From Rhizobiales bacterium 65-9 (GTDB lineage Bacteria; Pseudomonadota; Alphaproteobacteria; Rhizobiales; Beijerinckiaceae), in assembly GCA_001899525.1 (NCBI GenBank), contig MKVY01000029.1, positions 67,549 through 109,636 on the forward strand: 42,088 nt of DNA, in the 5' to 3' direction. Under the pieces are notes generated by a model. It ran no database searches. It worked only from the letters and a program-made list of their open reading frames with translations, and was not told where the DNA came from. The translations under genes were made by a program, and so were the position numbers. Positions within the stretch are counted from its first letter, which is position 1. Every line of letters begins with the position of its first letter. Below, one piece after another: positions 24,009 through 32,782 of this stretch.

Positions 24009-25316
24009 TTACAGAATGAACCGGCTCACATCGATGTTCTTGGCGAGATCGCCGACCTGCTGATTCACATAGGCCGCATCGATCAGCGCCGTCTCGCCGG
24101 ATTTGTCGGCCGCCGTGAAGGAGATGTCGTCGAGGATGCGCTCCAGCACGGTTTGCAGCCGGCGCGCGCCGATATTCTCGACGGCCGCGTTCACATCGGC
24201 GGCGACCTTGGCGATCGCGGCCACCGCGTCGTCGGCGAAGGACAGCGTCAGGCCTTCCGTCTGCATCAACGCCACATATTGCTTGATGAGGCTCGCTTCC
24301 GTCTCGGTGAGGATGCGGCGGAAATCCTGCTCGTCGAGCGCCTGCAGCTCGACGCGGATCGGCAGCCGGCCCTGCAGCTCCGGCAACAGGTCGGAGGGCT
24401 TCGACACATGGAAGGCGCCCGACGCGATGAACAGGATATGATCGGTCTTCACCGCGCCATGCTTGGTCGAGACCGTGGTGCCTTCGATCAGCGGCAGCAG
24501 GTCGCGCTGCACGCCCTCGCGCGACACGTCGGCGCCGGAGCGCCCCTCGCGCGCGCAGATCTTGTCGATCTCGTCGAGGAACACGATGCCGTTGTCCTGC
24601 ACCTCGCGGATCGCCTCTTGCACGATCGCGTCCTGATCGAGAATCTTGTCCGCCTCCTCGTTGATGAGCGGGCCATAGGCTTCGCCCACGATCAGGCGCC
24701 GCGTCTTGCCGCGGCCGCCCATCGCCTTGCCGAAGATGTCGCCGATATTGATCGCGCCGATCGAAGCGCCGGGCATGCCCGGCATCTCGAACATCGGCAG
24801 CCCGGAGCCCTGCTCCTTCAGCTCGATTTCGATCTCCTTGTCGTTCAGTTCGTTCATGCGCAGCTTGCGGCGGAAGCTCTCGCGCGTCGAAGGGCTCGCG
24901 CTCGATCCGACCAGCGCGTCGAGCACGCGCTCTTCCGCGGCGAGCTCGGCTTTCGCCTGCACGGCCTTGCGCTTGTCCGCGCGCACATGCGCGATGCCGA
25001 TTTCGAGCAGGTCGCGCACGATCGATTCGACGTCGCGGCCGACATAACCGACCTCCGTGAATTTCGTCGCCTCGACCTTGAGGAAGGGCGCGTTGGCGAG
25101 CTTCGCCAGGCGTCGCGCGATCTCTGTCTTGCCGCAGCCGGTGGGGCCGATCATCAGGATATTCTTCGGCAGCACCTCCTCGCGCATCGCGCCGGTGAGC
25201 TGCTGGCGCCGCCAGCGGTTGCGCAGCGCGATGGCGACGGCGCGTTTCGCGTCCTTCTGGCCGACGATGTGGCGGTCGAGTTCAGAGACGATTTCGCGCG
25301 GGGAGAAAGTGGTCAT
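24009..25316 (-). CDS. hslU: HslU, ATPase subunit of the HslVU protease
   Basis: AAA+ unfoldase (435 residues, normal length) that feeds proteins to HslV. Walker [16 protein letters not shown] is near residue 57, [14 protein letters not shown] just after, Walker [12 protein letters not shown], and the sensor region [12 protein letters not shown]. The C-terminus is DVSRFIL, the conserved tail that inserts into HslV. The ATG at 25316 starts [14 protein letters not shown], the normal beginning. It is separated from hslV by a membrane-protein gene, which is unusual; hslV and hslU are commonly adjacent or separated by an acetyltransferase gene in this group. Confidence 0.97.
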   Translation of the reverse strand: MTTFSPREIVSELDRHIVGQKDAKRAVAIALRNRWRRQQLTGAMREEVLPKNILMIGPTGCGKTEIARRLAKLANAPFLKVEATKFTEVGYVGRDVESIVRDLLEIGIAHVRADKRKAVQAKAELAAEERVLDALVGSSASPSTRESFRRKLRMNELNDKEIEIELKEQGSGLPMFEMPGMPGASIGAINIGDIFGKAMGGRGKTRRLIVGEAYGPLINEEADKILDQDAIVQEAIREVQDNGIVFLDEIDKICAREGRSGADVSREGVQRDLLPLIEGTTVSTKHGAVKTDHILFIASGAFHVSKPSDLLPELQGRLPIRVELQALDEQDFRRILTETEASLIKQYVALMQTEGLTLSFADDAVAAIAKVAADVNAAVENIGARRLQTVLERILDDISFTAADKSGETALIDAAYVNQQVGDLAKNIDVSRFIL

Positions 25317-25386
25317 GGCGTTCGTGCGTCGTTGTGAAGCTGTGTGATGGGAGCGTCGCCGGCGCGGCGGGCGGATGAAGCGGCCG

Positions 25387-26496
25387 TCACGGCTGTCGGC
25401 TGATCGGCGGCAGGCGCGCCGCGAGCCGGCCGAGCGGCAGAGCCGGCACGATGAGGCCGCGCAGGCGGCTCCATCCGGCGCTGAGCAGAAGCACCACGGC
25501 GGCCAGCGCCAGCAATGTGAGAATGAGAACGCCGTTGCCTGAAAAGGCCCCGAGTCCGCGCGCCAGAAAGGCCAGCGCCGCGCCGGTGTAGCTCAAGCCC
25601 GACACCAGCAGGGCGCGCCGGTCGATGGTCAGCGACACGAGCGCGATCACGACGAACGCGGCCAGCACCATCAGCGCGCGCTCCAGGGTCAGGGACCAGA
25701 CCGGGCCGGCGAGGCCGCCCACCAGCGGATGGATCATCAGCGGCGCCGCGAGCAGATGCAGCCAGAACGCGGCGTCGCCGCGCGTCGTGCGCCGCAGCGG
25801 ATCGGACATGTCGAGCGACAGCGCCAGCGCGAACGCCGCGGCGCCGCACAAGGCGTAGAACACGGCCGGCGCCGCGAGCGCGAAGGGACCGCCCAGGATG
25901 GCGAGCGCCGCGATGATCAGCCCTCCGGCGCCGATCGCCCAGTCGATCGGGACGCCGAAGCGGCGAAAATGCAGAAAGGCGGCGAGCGTGACCGAGAGGC
26001 CGCCGGCGACCCCGTAGAATCCGGAGAACATGGTCGAGGACCGCGCCAGCGCGCGGTCCCCCGCGCCGCCGGCGACGTCGCCGTCGAACATTGCAATGAC
26101 AAGAATCGCCATGATGGCGAAGGAGGCGGCGAACAGAACGGCGAGCATGATGCTCGGCAGCGCCAGCCGCATGCGGCGCGTGAAGACCTCCGACAGGCCC
26201 CAGGCCGCGACGACGCCGAAGACGGACAGCAGGAGCGGCGCCACGGCGCCGCCCGCGACCATCAGCGCGCCATAGAGCAGCGCCACGCCGATCGCGACGA
26301 AGATGTCGTTGAAGCCGCCGAGCACGCGGAATTTTTCATTGTCGGCGTCGGAGGATTCGAAGAACGCGGGCGCTTGCGTCGCCGCGACGGGCGGCGCGCG
26401 GCGCGCGTCGAGGAAGGCGACGAGCTGGTCGGCCTGCCCGGTCGTGATGACGCCGGCCGTCGCCGCGGCGCGGATGTCGTCGGCGCTGAAGCTCAT
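25387..26496 (-). CDS. Uncharacterised polytopic membrane protein between hslV and hslU
   Basis: A 369-residue protein I cannot assign to a family of known function. The first 25 residues ([20 protein letters not shown]) look like a cytosolic helical head of the kind seen before DUF2157-type membrane proteins, and the linker to residue 60 is acidic. The rest has about ten hydrophobic helices, for example [20 protein letters not shown] and [20 protein letters not shown], and ends in a basic tail. Its ATG at 26496 overlaps the hslV stop by ATGA (26493-26496), so it is translated with hslV, and hslU follows after 70 bases. A membrane protein coupled to a cytosolic heat-shock protease could be a substrate recruiter or a passenger; neither is shown. 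Confidence 0.8.
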   Translation of the reverse strand: MSFSADDIRAAATAGVITTGQADQLVAFLDARRAPPVAATQAPAFFESSDADNEKFRVLGGFNDIFVAIGVALLYGALMVAGGAVAPLLLSVFGVVAAWGLSEVFTRRMRLALPSIMLAVLFAASFAIMAILVIAMFDGDVAGGAGDRALARSSTMFSGFYGVAGGLSVTLAAFLHFRRFGVPIDWAIGAGGLIIAALAILGGPFALAAPAVFYALCGAAAFALALSLDMSDPLRRTTRGDAAFWLHLLAAPLMIHPLVGGLAGPVWSLTLERALMVLAAFVVIALVSLTIDRRALLVSGLSYTGAALAFLARGLGAFSGNGVLILTLLALAAVVLLLSAGWSRLRGLIVPALPLGRLAARLPPISRQP

Positions 26497-27041
26497 GCGT
26501 CCAGCGTCTCGATGACGAGATTGTGGTTCGTATAGACGCAGATGTCGGCGGCGATCGTCATGGCGCGGCGCACGATGTCCTCGGCGTCGATCTCGACGTC
26601 CTTCAGCGCGCGCGCCGCGGCCAGCGCATAGTTTCCGCCGGAGCCGATCGCCATGACGCCGTCCTCCGGCTCCAGCACGTCGCCGGTGCCCGAGACGAGG
26701 AACGACACGCTTTTGTCCGACACGAGCAGCATGGCCTCCAGCCGGCGCAGATAGCGGTCGGTGCGCCAGTCCTTGGCGAGCTCGACGCAGGCGCGCGCGA
26801 GTTGCAGCGGATATTGCTCCAGCTTGGCTTCCAGGCGCTCGAACAGGGTGAAGGCGTCGGCCGTGGCCCCGGCGAAGCCGGCGATCACCTGCCCCTTGCC
26901 GAGCCGGCGGACCTTCTTGGCGTTGCCCTTGATCACGGTCTGGCCGAGACTCACCTGGCCGTCGCCGCCGATGACCACCTTGCCGCCCTTGCGGACGAGC
27001 AGGATCGTGGTGGCGTGAAAGGTCGGCGTATGCGAATCCAT
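26493..27041 (-). CDS. hslV: HslV, peptidase subunit of the HslVU protease
   Basis: Threonine peptidase of 182 residues that forms the proteasome-like double ring with HslU. The mature N-terminus is the Thr in [10 protein letters not shown], which requires removal of about 10 residues, and the catalytic Lys is in the following [29 protein letters not shown] and [14 protein letters not shown] are diagnostic. The ATG at 27041 starts [12 protein letters not shown]. It begins a leftward operon hslV-membrane protein-hslU and is divergent from hisB across 180 bases that contain a candidate heat-shock promoter. Confidence 0.97.
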   Translation of the reverse strand: MDSHTPTFHATTILLVRKGGKVVIGGDGQVSLGQTVIKGNAKKVRRLGKGQVIAGFAGATADAFTLFERLEAKLEQYPLQLARACVELAKDWRTDRYLRRLEAMLLVSDKSVSFLVSGTGDVLEPEDGVMAIGSGGNYALAAARALKDVEIDAEDIVRRAMTIAADICVYTNHNLVIETLDA

Positions 27042-27069
27042 TGACGATGTCCGGCGGAAAGACCCGTGT

Positions 27070-27099
27070 CAGATAGGGCGGTCGGGCCGGCCCCGCAAA
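27070..27099 (-). promoter_or_regulatory. Candidate RpoH (heat-shock) promoter for hslV
   Basis: Read leftward, TTTG (27096-27099) is followed by exactly 17 bases and then CCCTATCTG (27070-27078). The alphaproteobacterial RpoH form is CTTG-N17/18-CYTATNT, so only the first base deviates. The start point would be about 30 bases before the hslV ATG. HslVU is RpoH-controlled in model bacteria, which supports the call. Confidence 0.45.
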
Positions 27100-27221
27100 C
27101 CATGTCTCGCAAACCTTCGCGGCGAGAGGCGCTAGGCGGCGGCCGTCCGGCGCTGTATGGGTGCGCCGCAATATAGATGTCGGCCGCATGACGGCGCCTG
27201 CCGCCGGACAAAGGAGCGCCC

Positions 27222-27809
27222 ATGCGCAGCGCGAGCGTGAGCCGCAAGACGGCCGAGACGAGCGTCTCGATCGATCTGACGATCGACGGATCCGGCAAGG
27301 CCGCAATCCGGACCGGCGTCGGCTTCTTCGATCATATGCTGGAGCTGCTGGCGCGCCACGCCCTGTTCGACCTCACGGTCACGGCCGAGGGCGACACCCA
27401 TATCGACGACCACCATACGGTCGAGGATGTCGGCATCGTGCTCGGGCAGGCGTTCCTGCGCGCGCTTGGCGACAAGAAGGGCATCCGGCGCTACGCCAGC
27501 CTCGACCTGCCGATGGACGAGGCGCTGACCCGCGTCGCGATCGATATTTCCGGCCGGCCTTTCCTCGTATTCCGGGGCGAGTTTCCATCGGCCAAGATCG
27601 GCGCCTTCGACACGGAGCTGGTGCGCGAGTTCTTCCAGGCCTTCGCGATGCAGGCGGCGGTGACGCTGCATGTCGAGAGCCTCTATGGTGCGAACAGCCA
27701 TCATATCGCGGAGGGCTGCTTCAAGGGCCTAGCGCGGGCGCTGCGCGACGCTGTCGCGATGGATCCGCGCGAGGCCGGCCGCATCCCCTCGACCAAGGGC
27801 GCGCTCTGA
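27222..27809 (+). CDS. hisB: Imidazoleglycerol-phosphate dehydratase
   Basis: Dehydrates imidazoleglycerol phosphate in histidine biosynthesis. The 195-residue monofunctional enzyme has the three manganese-binding runs: [15 protein letters not shown] near residue 38, [16 protein letters not shown] near 65, and [16 protein letters not shown] near 165. There is no fused phosphatase domain, as expected in alphaproteobacteria. AAAGGAG lies just before the ATG at 27222. It is the first gene of hisB-DUF2628-hisH-hisA-hisF-hisE-coaA and is divergent from hslV. Confidence 0.97.
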   Translation: MRSASVSRKTAETSVSIDLTIDGSGKAAIRTGVGFFDHMLELLARHALFDLTVTAEGDTHIDDHHTVEDVGIVLGQAFLRALGDKKGIRRYASLDLPMDEALTRVAIDISGRPFLVFRGEFPSAKIGAFDTELVREFFQAFAMQAAVTLHVESLYGANSHHIAEGCFKGLARALRDAVAMDPREAGRIPSTKGAL

Positions 27810-27812
27810 GCG

Positions 27813-28304
27813 ATGTCGAGCTGGACTGTCCATCTGCCGCCGGGCGACGATCTCGATATTACGGACACGGAACGTTTCGTTGCCGTAAAGGATGGCTTGC
27901 GTCCGTTCGTGATTCTGTTCGGACCGCTGTGGTTTCTCTGGAAGCGGCTGTGGCTCGGTTTCTTCGGCGTGGTCCTGCTTCAGGGGGCGCTGGCGCTGAT
28001 CGAATGGCGTCTTAACGCCCCGCCGACGGTCAATGCGCTCTTGCAGGCCCTGCTGAATATTCTGCTGGCGCTGGAGGCTCCGACCATCCAGCGGTGGACA
28101 TTGACCCGGCGCCGCTGGCGCGAAGTCGGCGCCGTCGTCGCGGCCAACCGGGCTGACGCCGAGATGCGGGCCGCTGTTCTCATCGCCGAGCTCGGCCCCG
28201 CCTCGGCGCCGGCCGGACGGCCCGTTCAGCCGGCGGCCGCCCGCCCCATCGCGCCGCCGACACCCCACGTGATCGGCCTGTTCCCGGAAGCGAGCCCGCG
28301 ATGA
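27813..28304 (+). CDS. DUF2628-like membrane protein in the his operon
   Basis: A 163-residue small membrane protein. The N-terminal soluble part ([20 protein letters not shown]) is followed by the typical DUF2628 aromatic run [16 protein letters not shown], a second hydrophobic helix [16 protein letters not shown], and a basic RRRWREVG segment. The C-terminus is Ala/Pro-rich and low-complexity. It begins 3 bases after the hisB stop and overlaps hisH by ATGA (28301-28304). Its conserved position in the his operon is known in this group, yet no biochemical role in histidine synthesis has been assigned to it to my knowledge. Confidence 0.83.
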   Translation: MSSWTVHLPPGDDLDITDTERFVAVKDGLRPFVILFGPLWFLWKRLWLGFFGVVLLQGALALIEWRLNAPPTVNALLQALLNILLALEAPTIQRWTLTRRRWREVGAVVAANRADAEMRAAVLIAELGPASAPAGRPVQPAAARPIAPPTPHVIGLFPEASPR

Positions 28305-28951
28305 GCGTCGCGATCATCGACTACGGCTCGGGCAACCTGCATTCGGCGCAGAAGGCCTTCGAGCGCGCCGCCCGCGAGGCGGGCCTTGCGACGGCTGTCG
28401 AGGTCAGCGGCGATCCCGCGGTCGTGGCCCGCGCCGAGCGCATCGTGCTGCCGGGCGTCGGCGCCTTCGCCGACTGCCGGCGCGGCCTCGACGCCGTTCC
28501 GGGCATGGTCGAGACGCTGGTCGAGCAGGTGCGCCGGCGCGGCAAGCCCTTCCTCGGCATCTGCGTCGGCATGCAGCTCATGGCGAGCCGGGGGCTTGAA
28601 TATGTGACCACCGAGGGCCTCGACTGGATGCCGGGAGACGTCGTGCGGATCAGGCCGTCCGATCCGTCCCTGAAGATTCCGCACATGGGCTGGAATGCGC
28701 TCGACGCGCGCCGCCCGCACGCCCTGCTGGACGGGATCGCGACGGGTCCCGACGGGTTACACGCCTATTTCGTGCATTCCTATCATCTCACGGCGTCGGC
28801 GCCGTCCGATGTCGTCGCGACCACCGATCATGGCGGCGCGATCACGGCGATGGTCGCGCGCGACAACATGGCCGGCGTCCAGTTCCACCCCGAGAAGAGC
28901 CAGACTCTCGGTCTTGCGCTGATCGGCAACTTCCTGCGGTGGCGGCCATGA
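28301..28951 (+). CDS. hisH: Imidazole glycerol phosphate synthase, glutaminase subunit
   Basis: Class I glutamine amidotransferase (216 residues) that supplies ammonia to HisF. It starts [19 protein letters not shown]; the nucleophile Cys is in [11 protein letters not shown], with the His-Glu pair in [10 protein letters not shown]. It overlaps the DUF2628 gene before it and hisA after it by 4 bases each, so the whole set is translationally linked. Confidence 0.97.
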   Translation: MSVAIIDYGSGNLHSAQKAFERAAREAGLATAVEVSGDPAVVARAERIVLPGVGAFADCRRGLDAVPGMVETLVEQVRRRGKPFLGICVGMQLMASRGLEYVTTEGLDWMPGDVVRIRPSDPSLKIPHMGWNALDARRPHALLDGIATGPDGLHAYFVHSYHLTASAPSDVVATTDHGGAITAMVARDNMAGVQFHPEKSQTLGLALIGNFLRWRP

Positions 28952-29688
28952 TTCTCTTCCCGGCCATCGACCTCAAGGAAGGCCGCTGCGTCCGTCTCGT
29001 GCGCGGCGACATGGCGCAGGCCACGGTCTTCAACGACGATCCGGCCGCCCAGGCCGCCGCGTTCGAGCGGCAGGGATTCGCCTGGCTGCATGTCGTCGAT
29101 CTCGACGGCGCCTTCGCCGGCAAGCCGATGAACGCGACCGCCATCGACGCGATCCTGAAGGCGACGAAAAACCCCATCCAGCTTGGCGGCGGCGTGCGCG
29201 ACATGGCGACTGTCGAGGCGTGGCTGTCGCGCGGCGTCCGTCGCGTCATCATCGGCACCGCCGCCGTGAAAAATCCCGCTTTCGTGCGCGAGGCGGCGCG
29301 CGCCTTTCCTGGCCGCGTCGCCGTCGGCGTCGATGCGCGCGACGGTTTCGTCGCCGTCGAGGGCTGGGCGGCTGCCTCCACGCTGCACGCGCATGATCTC
29401 GCGAAACGCTTCGAGGACGCCGGCGTCGCCGCCGTCATCTTCACGGATATCGACCGCGACGGCGTCCTCGCCGGCGTGAACTGGGACGCGACGATCGCGC
29501 TCGGCGACGCGGTCTCGATCCCCGTGATCGCGTCCGGCGGCCTCGCCTCTCTGGACGACATCAGAAAGCTCGCCTCGCCGGAATGCGCGCGGCTCGAAGG
29601 CGCGATCTCCGGGCGCGCGCTCTATGACGGCCGCATCGATCCGGCCGAGGCGCTCGCGATCCTTGCGCGCACGGAAAAGGCGGCGTGA
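28948..29688 (+). CDS. hisA: ProFAR isomerase (HisA)
   Basis: Isomerises N'-[(5'-phosphoribosyl)formimino]-AICAR ribonucleotide to its ribulosyl form. The 246-residue (beta/alpha)8 barrel begins [17 protein letters not shown], where the Asp is catalytic, and has [16 protein letters not shown], the [12 protein letters not shown] region, and [13 protein letters not shown] use the ATG at 28948 that overlaps the hisH stop, although an in-frame GTG lies three codons upstream. Confidence 0.96.
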   Translation: MILFPAIDLKEGRCVRLVRGDMAQATVFNDDPAAQAAAFERQGFAWLHVVDLDGAFAGKPMNATAIDAILKATKNPIQLGGGVRDMATVEAWLSRGVRRVIIGTAAVKNPAFVREAARAFPGRVAVGVDARDGFVAVEGWAAASTLHAHDLAKRFEDAGVAAVIFTDIDRDGVLAGVNWDATIALGDAVSIPVIASGGLASLDDIRKLASPECARLEGAISGRALYDGRIDPAEALAILARTEKAA

Positions 29689-30461
29689 TGCTGAAGACCC
29701 GCATCATCCCCTGCCTGGACGTGAAGGATGGGCGCGTCGTCAAGGGCGTGCAGTTCGTCGATCTCGTCGACGCCGGCGATCCGGTGGAGGCGGCGAAGGC
29801 CTATGACGCCGCCGGCGCCGATGAACTCACTTTCCTCGACATCACGGCGAGCCACGAGGATCGCGGCATCCTGCTCGACATGGTGCGGCGGACCGCCGAG
29901 GCCTGCTTCATGCCGCTGACCGTCGGCGGCGGCGTGCGCAAGGTGGACGACATCCGCGCGCTTCTGCTCGCCGGGGCCGACAAGGTGTCGATCAACCCCG
30001 CCGCCGTGAACGACCGCCGGTTTGTGAAGGAGGCGGCCGAGAAGTTCGGCGATCAGTGCATCGTCGTCGCCATCGACGCCAAGCGCGTGTCGCGCGAGGG
30101 CGAGCCGCCGCGCTGGGAGATTTTCACCCATGGCGGCCGCAGGGAAACCGGTATCGACGCGCTGGCTTTCGCGGAGGAGGTGGTCTCTCTCGGCGCCGGC
30201 GAACTGCTCGTCACCTCGATGGACAGGGACGGCACGAAAGCGGGCTATGACATCGCGCTCACGCGCGCCATCGCCGACCGCGTGCATACGCCCGTGGTCG
30301 CGTCCGGCGGCGTCGGAACGCTTGACCACATGGTCGCCGGCGTGCGCGACGGCCATGCGAGCGCCGTGCTGGCGGCCTCGATCTTCCATTTCGGAACCTA
30401 CACCGTCGGGCAGGCGAAGCAGGCGCTCCGCGACGCCGGCCTGCCGGTGAGGATGACATGA
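29688..30461 (+). CDS. hisF: Imidazole glycerol phosphate synthase, cyclase subunit
   Basis: Forms imidazoleglycerol phosphate and AICAR with ammonia from HisH. The 257-residue barrel starts [20 protein letters not shown], with the catalytic Asp, and continues [39 protein letters not shown] and [11 protein letters not shown]. The ATG at 29688 shares the last base of the hisA stop (TGATG); an upstream GTG at 29685 would add one residue. It overlaps hisE by ATGA. Confidence 0.97.
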   Translation: MLKTRIIPCLDVKDGRVVKGVQFVDLVDAGDPVEAAKAYDAAGADELTFLDITASHEDRGILLDMVRRTAEACFMPLTVGGGVRKVDDIRALLLAGADKVSINPAAVNDRRFVKEAAEKFGDQCIVVAIDAKRVSREGEPPRWEIFTHGGRRETGIDALAFAEEVVSLGAGELLVTSMDRDGTKAGYDIALTRAIADRVHTPVVASGGVGTLDHMVAGVRDGHASAVLAASIFHFGTYTVGQAKQALRDAGLPVRMT

Positions 30462-30778
30462 CCTTCACCCTCGCCGATCTCGAACGCATCGTGGCCGAGC
30501 GCGCCGCCGCCTCGCCGGACGAATCCTGGACGGCGAGGCTGATCGCCGCGGGGCCGGAGCGCATCGCCAAGAAGCTTGGCGAGGAGGCGGTTGAAACCGT
30601 GATCGCCGCTGTCGCCCAGGACAAGGCGGCGCTCGTCGCGGAGAGCGCCGACCTGATCTATCATCTGCTCGTTCTGCTGCGCGCGCGGGGCGCGCCGCTG
30701 CAGGACGTGCTGGACGAACTCGCCCGGCGGACCGCGCAGTCCGGCCTGGCCGAGAAAGCCGCGCGCCCGAAGGGGTGA
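30458..30778 (+). CDS. hisE: Phosphoribosyl-ATP pyrophosphatase
   Basis: Hydrolyses phosphoribosyl-ATP to phosphoribosyl-AMP, an early histidine step. The 106-residue all-alpha protein has the MazG-like metal motif [14 protein letters not shown] and [13 protein letters not shown]. It overlaps hisF by ATGA at its start, and its stop overlaps a GTG that could begin the next gene (see coaA). It has no fused HisI cyclohydrolase domain, so hisI must be elsewhere. Confidence 0.96.
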   Translation: MTFTLADLERIVAERAAASPDESWTARLIAAGPERIAKKLGEEAVETVIAAVAQDKAALVAESADLIYHLLVLLRARGAPLQDVLDELARRTAQSGLAEKAARPKG

Positions 30779-30804
30779 CGGCGCGGGGCGGAAGTCGAGG
30801 TCAC

Positions 30805-31773
30805 ATGGATCAGCGCGTTTCCACGAGCAGCGACGAAAGCCTGTCGCCCTACCGCGTCTTCTCCCGCGACGACTGGGCGAAGCTGCGCGCCGACACGCCG
30901 ATGACGCTGACGGCGCAGGAGATCATCCGGCTCCAGTCGCTGAACGATCCGATCTCTCTGGAAGAGGTCGCGGCGATCTATCTGCCGATGTCGCGCCTTC
31001 TCGCGCTCTATGTCGCGGCCACGCAGGGGCTGTTCAAGGCGACGCAGCGCTTCCTCTATGCGGAGGAGGAGGCGAAGGTGCCCTACATCATCGGACTCGC
31101 CGGTTCGGTCGCGGTCGGCAAATCGACGACGGCGCGCGTGCTGCAGGCGCTGCTCGCGCGCTGGCCGAACACGCCGAAGGTCGATCTCGTCACCACGGAC
31201 GGTTTCCTTCTGCCGAACGCCGAGCTGGAGAAGCGCGGCCTGATGCAGCGCAAGGGCTTTCCCGAAAGCTATGACGGCGCCGCGCTGCTGCGCTTCGTCG
31301 CCGACATCAAGGCGGGCAAGCGCGGCGTCAGGGCGCCGGTCTATTCCCACATCACCTATGACGTGACGCCGGGGGAGCATGTCACCGTCGATCGGCCCGA
31401 CATCCTCATCTTCGAGGGGCTAAACGTGCTGCAGCCGGCGCCGTTGCCGAAGGACGGCAAGGCCGTGCCCTTCGTGTCCGACTTCTTCGACTTCTCGATC
31501 TATCTCGACGCCGATGAGGAGCGCCTGCACGACTGGTATGTGAAGCGATTCATGCGGCTGCGCGACACCGCTTTCCGTGATCCGCGCTCCTTCTTTCGCA
31601 AATACACCGAGCTGACCGACGCGCAGGCGCTCGCGCGCGCCGAGGAGCTCTGGGCGACGATCAATCTCGTCAATCTGCGCGAGAACATCCTGCCCACGCG
31701 TCAGCGCGCCAGCCTCATCCTCAAGAAAGGCGCGCAGCACGCGATCGAGGAAGTGGCGTTGCGCCGTCTCTGA
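30805..31773 (+). CDS. coaA: Type I pantothenate kinase
   Basis: Phosphorylates pantothenate, the first and usually rate-limiting step of coenzyme A synthesis. The 322-residue protein has the P-loop [20 protein letters not shown], then [31 protein letters not shown] and the CoA-inhibition segment [23 protein letters not shown] closes the domain, as in type I enzymes. I prefer the ATG at 30805, which has GAGG before it, over the GTG at 30775 that overlaps hisE. Its place at the end of the his operon is common in this group although the pathways are unrelated. Confidence 0.95.
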   Translation: MDQRVSTSSDESLSPYRVFSRDDWAKLRADTPMTLTAQEIIRLQSLNDPISLEEVAAIYLPMSRLLALYVAATQGLFKATQRFLYAEEEAKVPYIIGLAGSVAVGKSTTARVLQALLARWPNTPKVDLVTTDGFLLPNAELEKRGLMQRKGFPESYDGAALLRFVADIKAGKRGVRAPVYSHITYDVTPGEHVTVDRPDILIFEGLNVLQPAPLPKDGKAVPFVSDFFDFSIYLDADEERLHDWYVKRFMRLRDTAFRDPRSFFRKYTELTDAQALARAEELWATINLVNLRENILPTRQRASLILKKGAQHAIEEVALRRL

Positions 31774-31779
31774 GCGCGC

Positions 31780-32592
31780 TCACCGCCCCGGCAGCACAAG
31801 CACCTTCGGCGTCTGCGGCAGCGTCGCCTGCGAAACCGCGACGCTGGAAACGTCGCTGCGCTCCACGTCCCAGGCCCGTTCGCGCGCCTTGTCGAGAAAG
31901 CGTTGCAGCGTCGAGGCTCCGAAATAATGCATCGGTATGATCAGCCGCGCGTTGGTCTGCTTGATGACGTCCATCATCCCGTCGACATTGAGCGTGAAGC
32001 TCCCGTCGACCGGCGCCAGCACCACGTCGATATGGCCGAGCGCTTCGAGATGCTTCGGCGTCAGCGTGTGATGCAGATGGCCAAGATGCGCGATGCAGAG
32101 ATCGCCGATCTGGAACACGAAGATCGAATTGCCGTAATATTGCGTCGCGCCATAGCCGTCGCGGATATTGGTCGCGACGTTCCTGATGCGCGCGTCGCCG
32201 ACGCGCAGGTCGTGATCGGCCGGCTGGCCGGGCTCGGCCCATCCCCGCAGCACATGCTTGATCGCGGGGTCCGGGCGCAGCGTGTAATGCGTGTCGTGCG
32301 CGCGATTCATCGTCGCGATGAGCGGCGTCGTCTGTGGCCGCACATAATCGTTGTAGTCGGTCGCGATCGTGACGCCGCCGGGGCTTTCGATCAGGAAGGT
32401 CGCGTGGCCGATGAAGGTCAGCCGCGTCGCGCCGGCTTCGTTCGCGGCGGCGCGGAGCGCGACCCGCTGCAGGAGCGGCGACGCCGCGGCGATCGGCCCG
32501 ATGCAGCGATCGTCGGCCTGCGCGAAAGCGGGCGCGGCTGCGAGCGTGAGCGCAATCAGCGTGAATGCAAGGCGTCGGAGGATTCGTAGCAT
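31780..32592 (-). CDS. Periplasmic MBL-fold metallo-hydrolase-like protein
   Basis: A 270-residue protein with an N-terminal signal peptide (MLRILRRLAFTLIALTLAAA, cut near AFAQA), so it acts outside the cytoplasm. It has MBL/UlaG-like segments: LTFIGHATFLIESPGGVTIA with DYNDYVRP, then IAHLGHLHHTLTPKHL, VVLAPVDGSFTL and NARLIIPMHYFGAS. At the place of the canonical HxHxDH motif it has NRAHDTHYTLRPD, so part of the metal site differs; relatives I recall share this variant. GAGGGA precedes the ATG at 32592; the longer open frame is not signal-peptide-like. Its 3' end nearly meets coaA (convergent). Substrate is unknown. Confidence 0.8.
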   Translation of the reverse strand: MLRILRRLAFTLIALTLAAAPAFAQADDRCIGPIAAASPLLQRVALRAAANEAGATRLTFIGHATFLIESPGGVTIATDYNDYVRPQTTPLIATMNRAHDTHYTLRPDPAIKHVLRGWAEPGQPADHDLRVGDARIRNVATNIRDGYGATQYYGNSIFVFQIGDLCIAHLGHLHHTLTPKHLEALGHIDVVLAPVDGSFTLNVDGMMDVIKQTNARLIIPMHYFGASTLQRFLDKARERAWDVERSDVSSVAVSQATLPQTPKVLVLPGR

Positions 32593-32782
32593 GATCCCTC
32601 GCAGCGTCTGTTCGCGAAGGTCAAGCAAAGCATGGGCCGCGCCAGCGCGCCAGCGCCGGCTCGCGGAAGGCGCGGCGCTCTCCTCGACTTGAATTTTTAT
32701 GTTGAGAGCCTCAACGGATTTTAAGAGTGCGGCTCGGGCGTGGTCTCCTAGACTTTTCCGGTGCCGGGGGGCGGCGGGGCTC

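Noticed and set aside
25313..25849. 178-codon minus-strand frame near the hslU start
   Set aside because: It overlaps the membrane protein gene in another frame and shows Arg/Gly-rich composition with no coding character.
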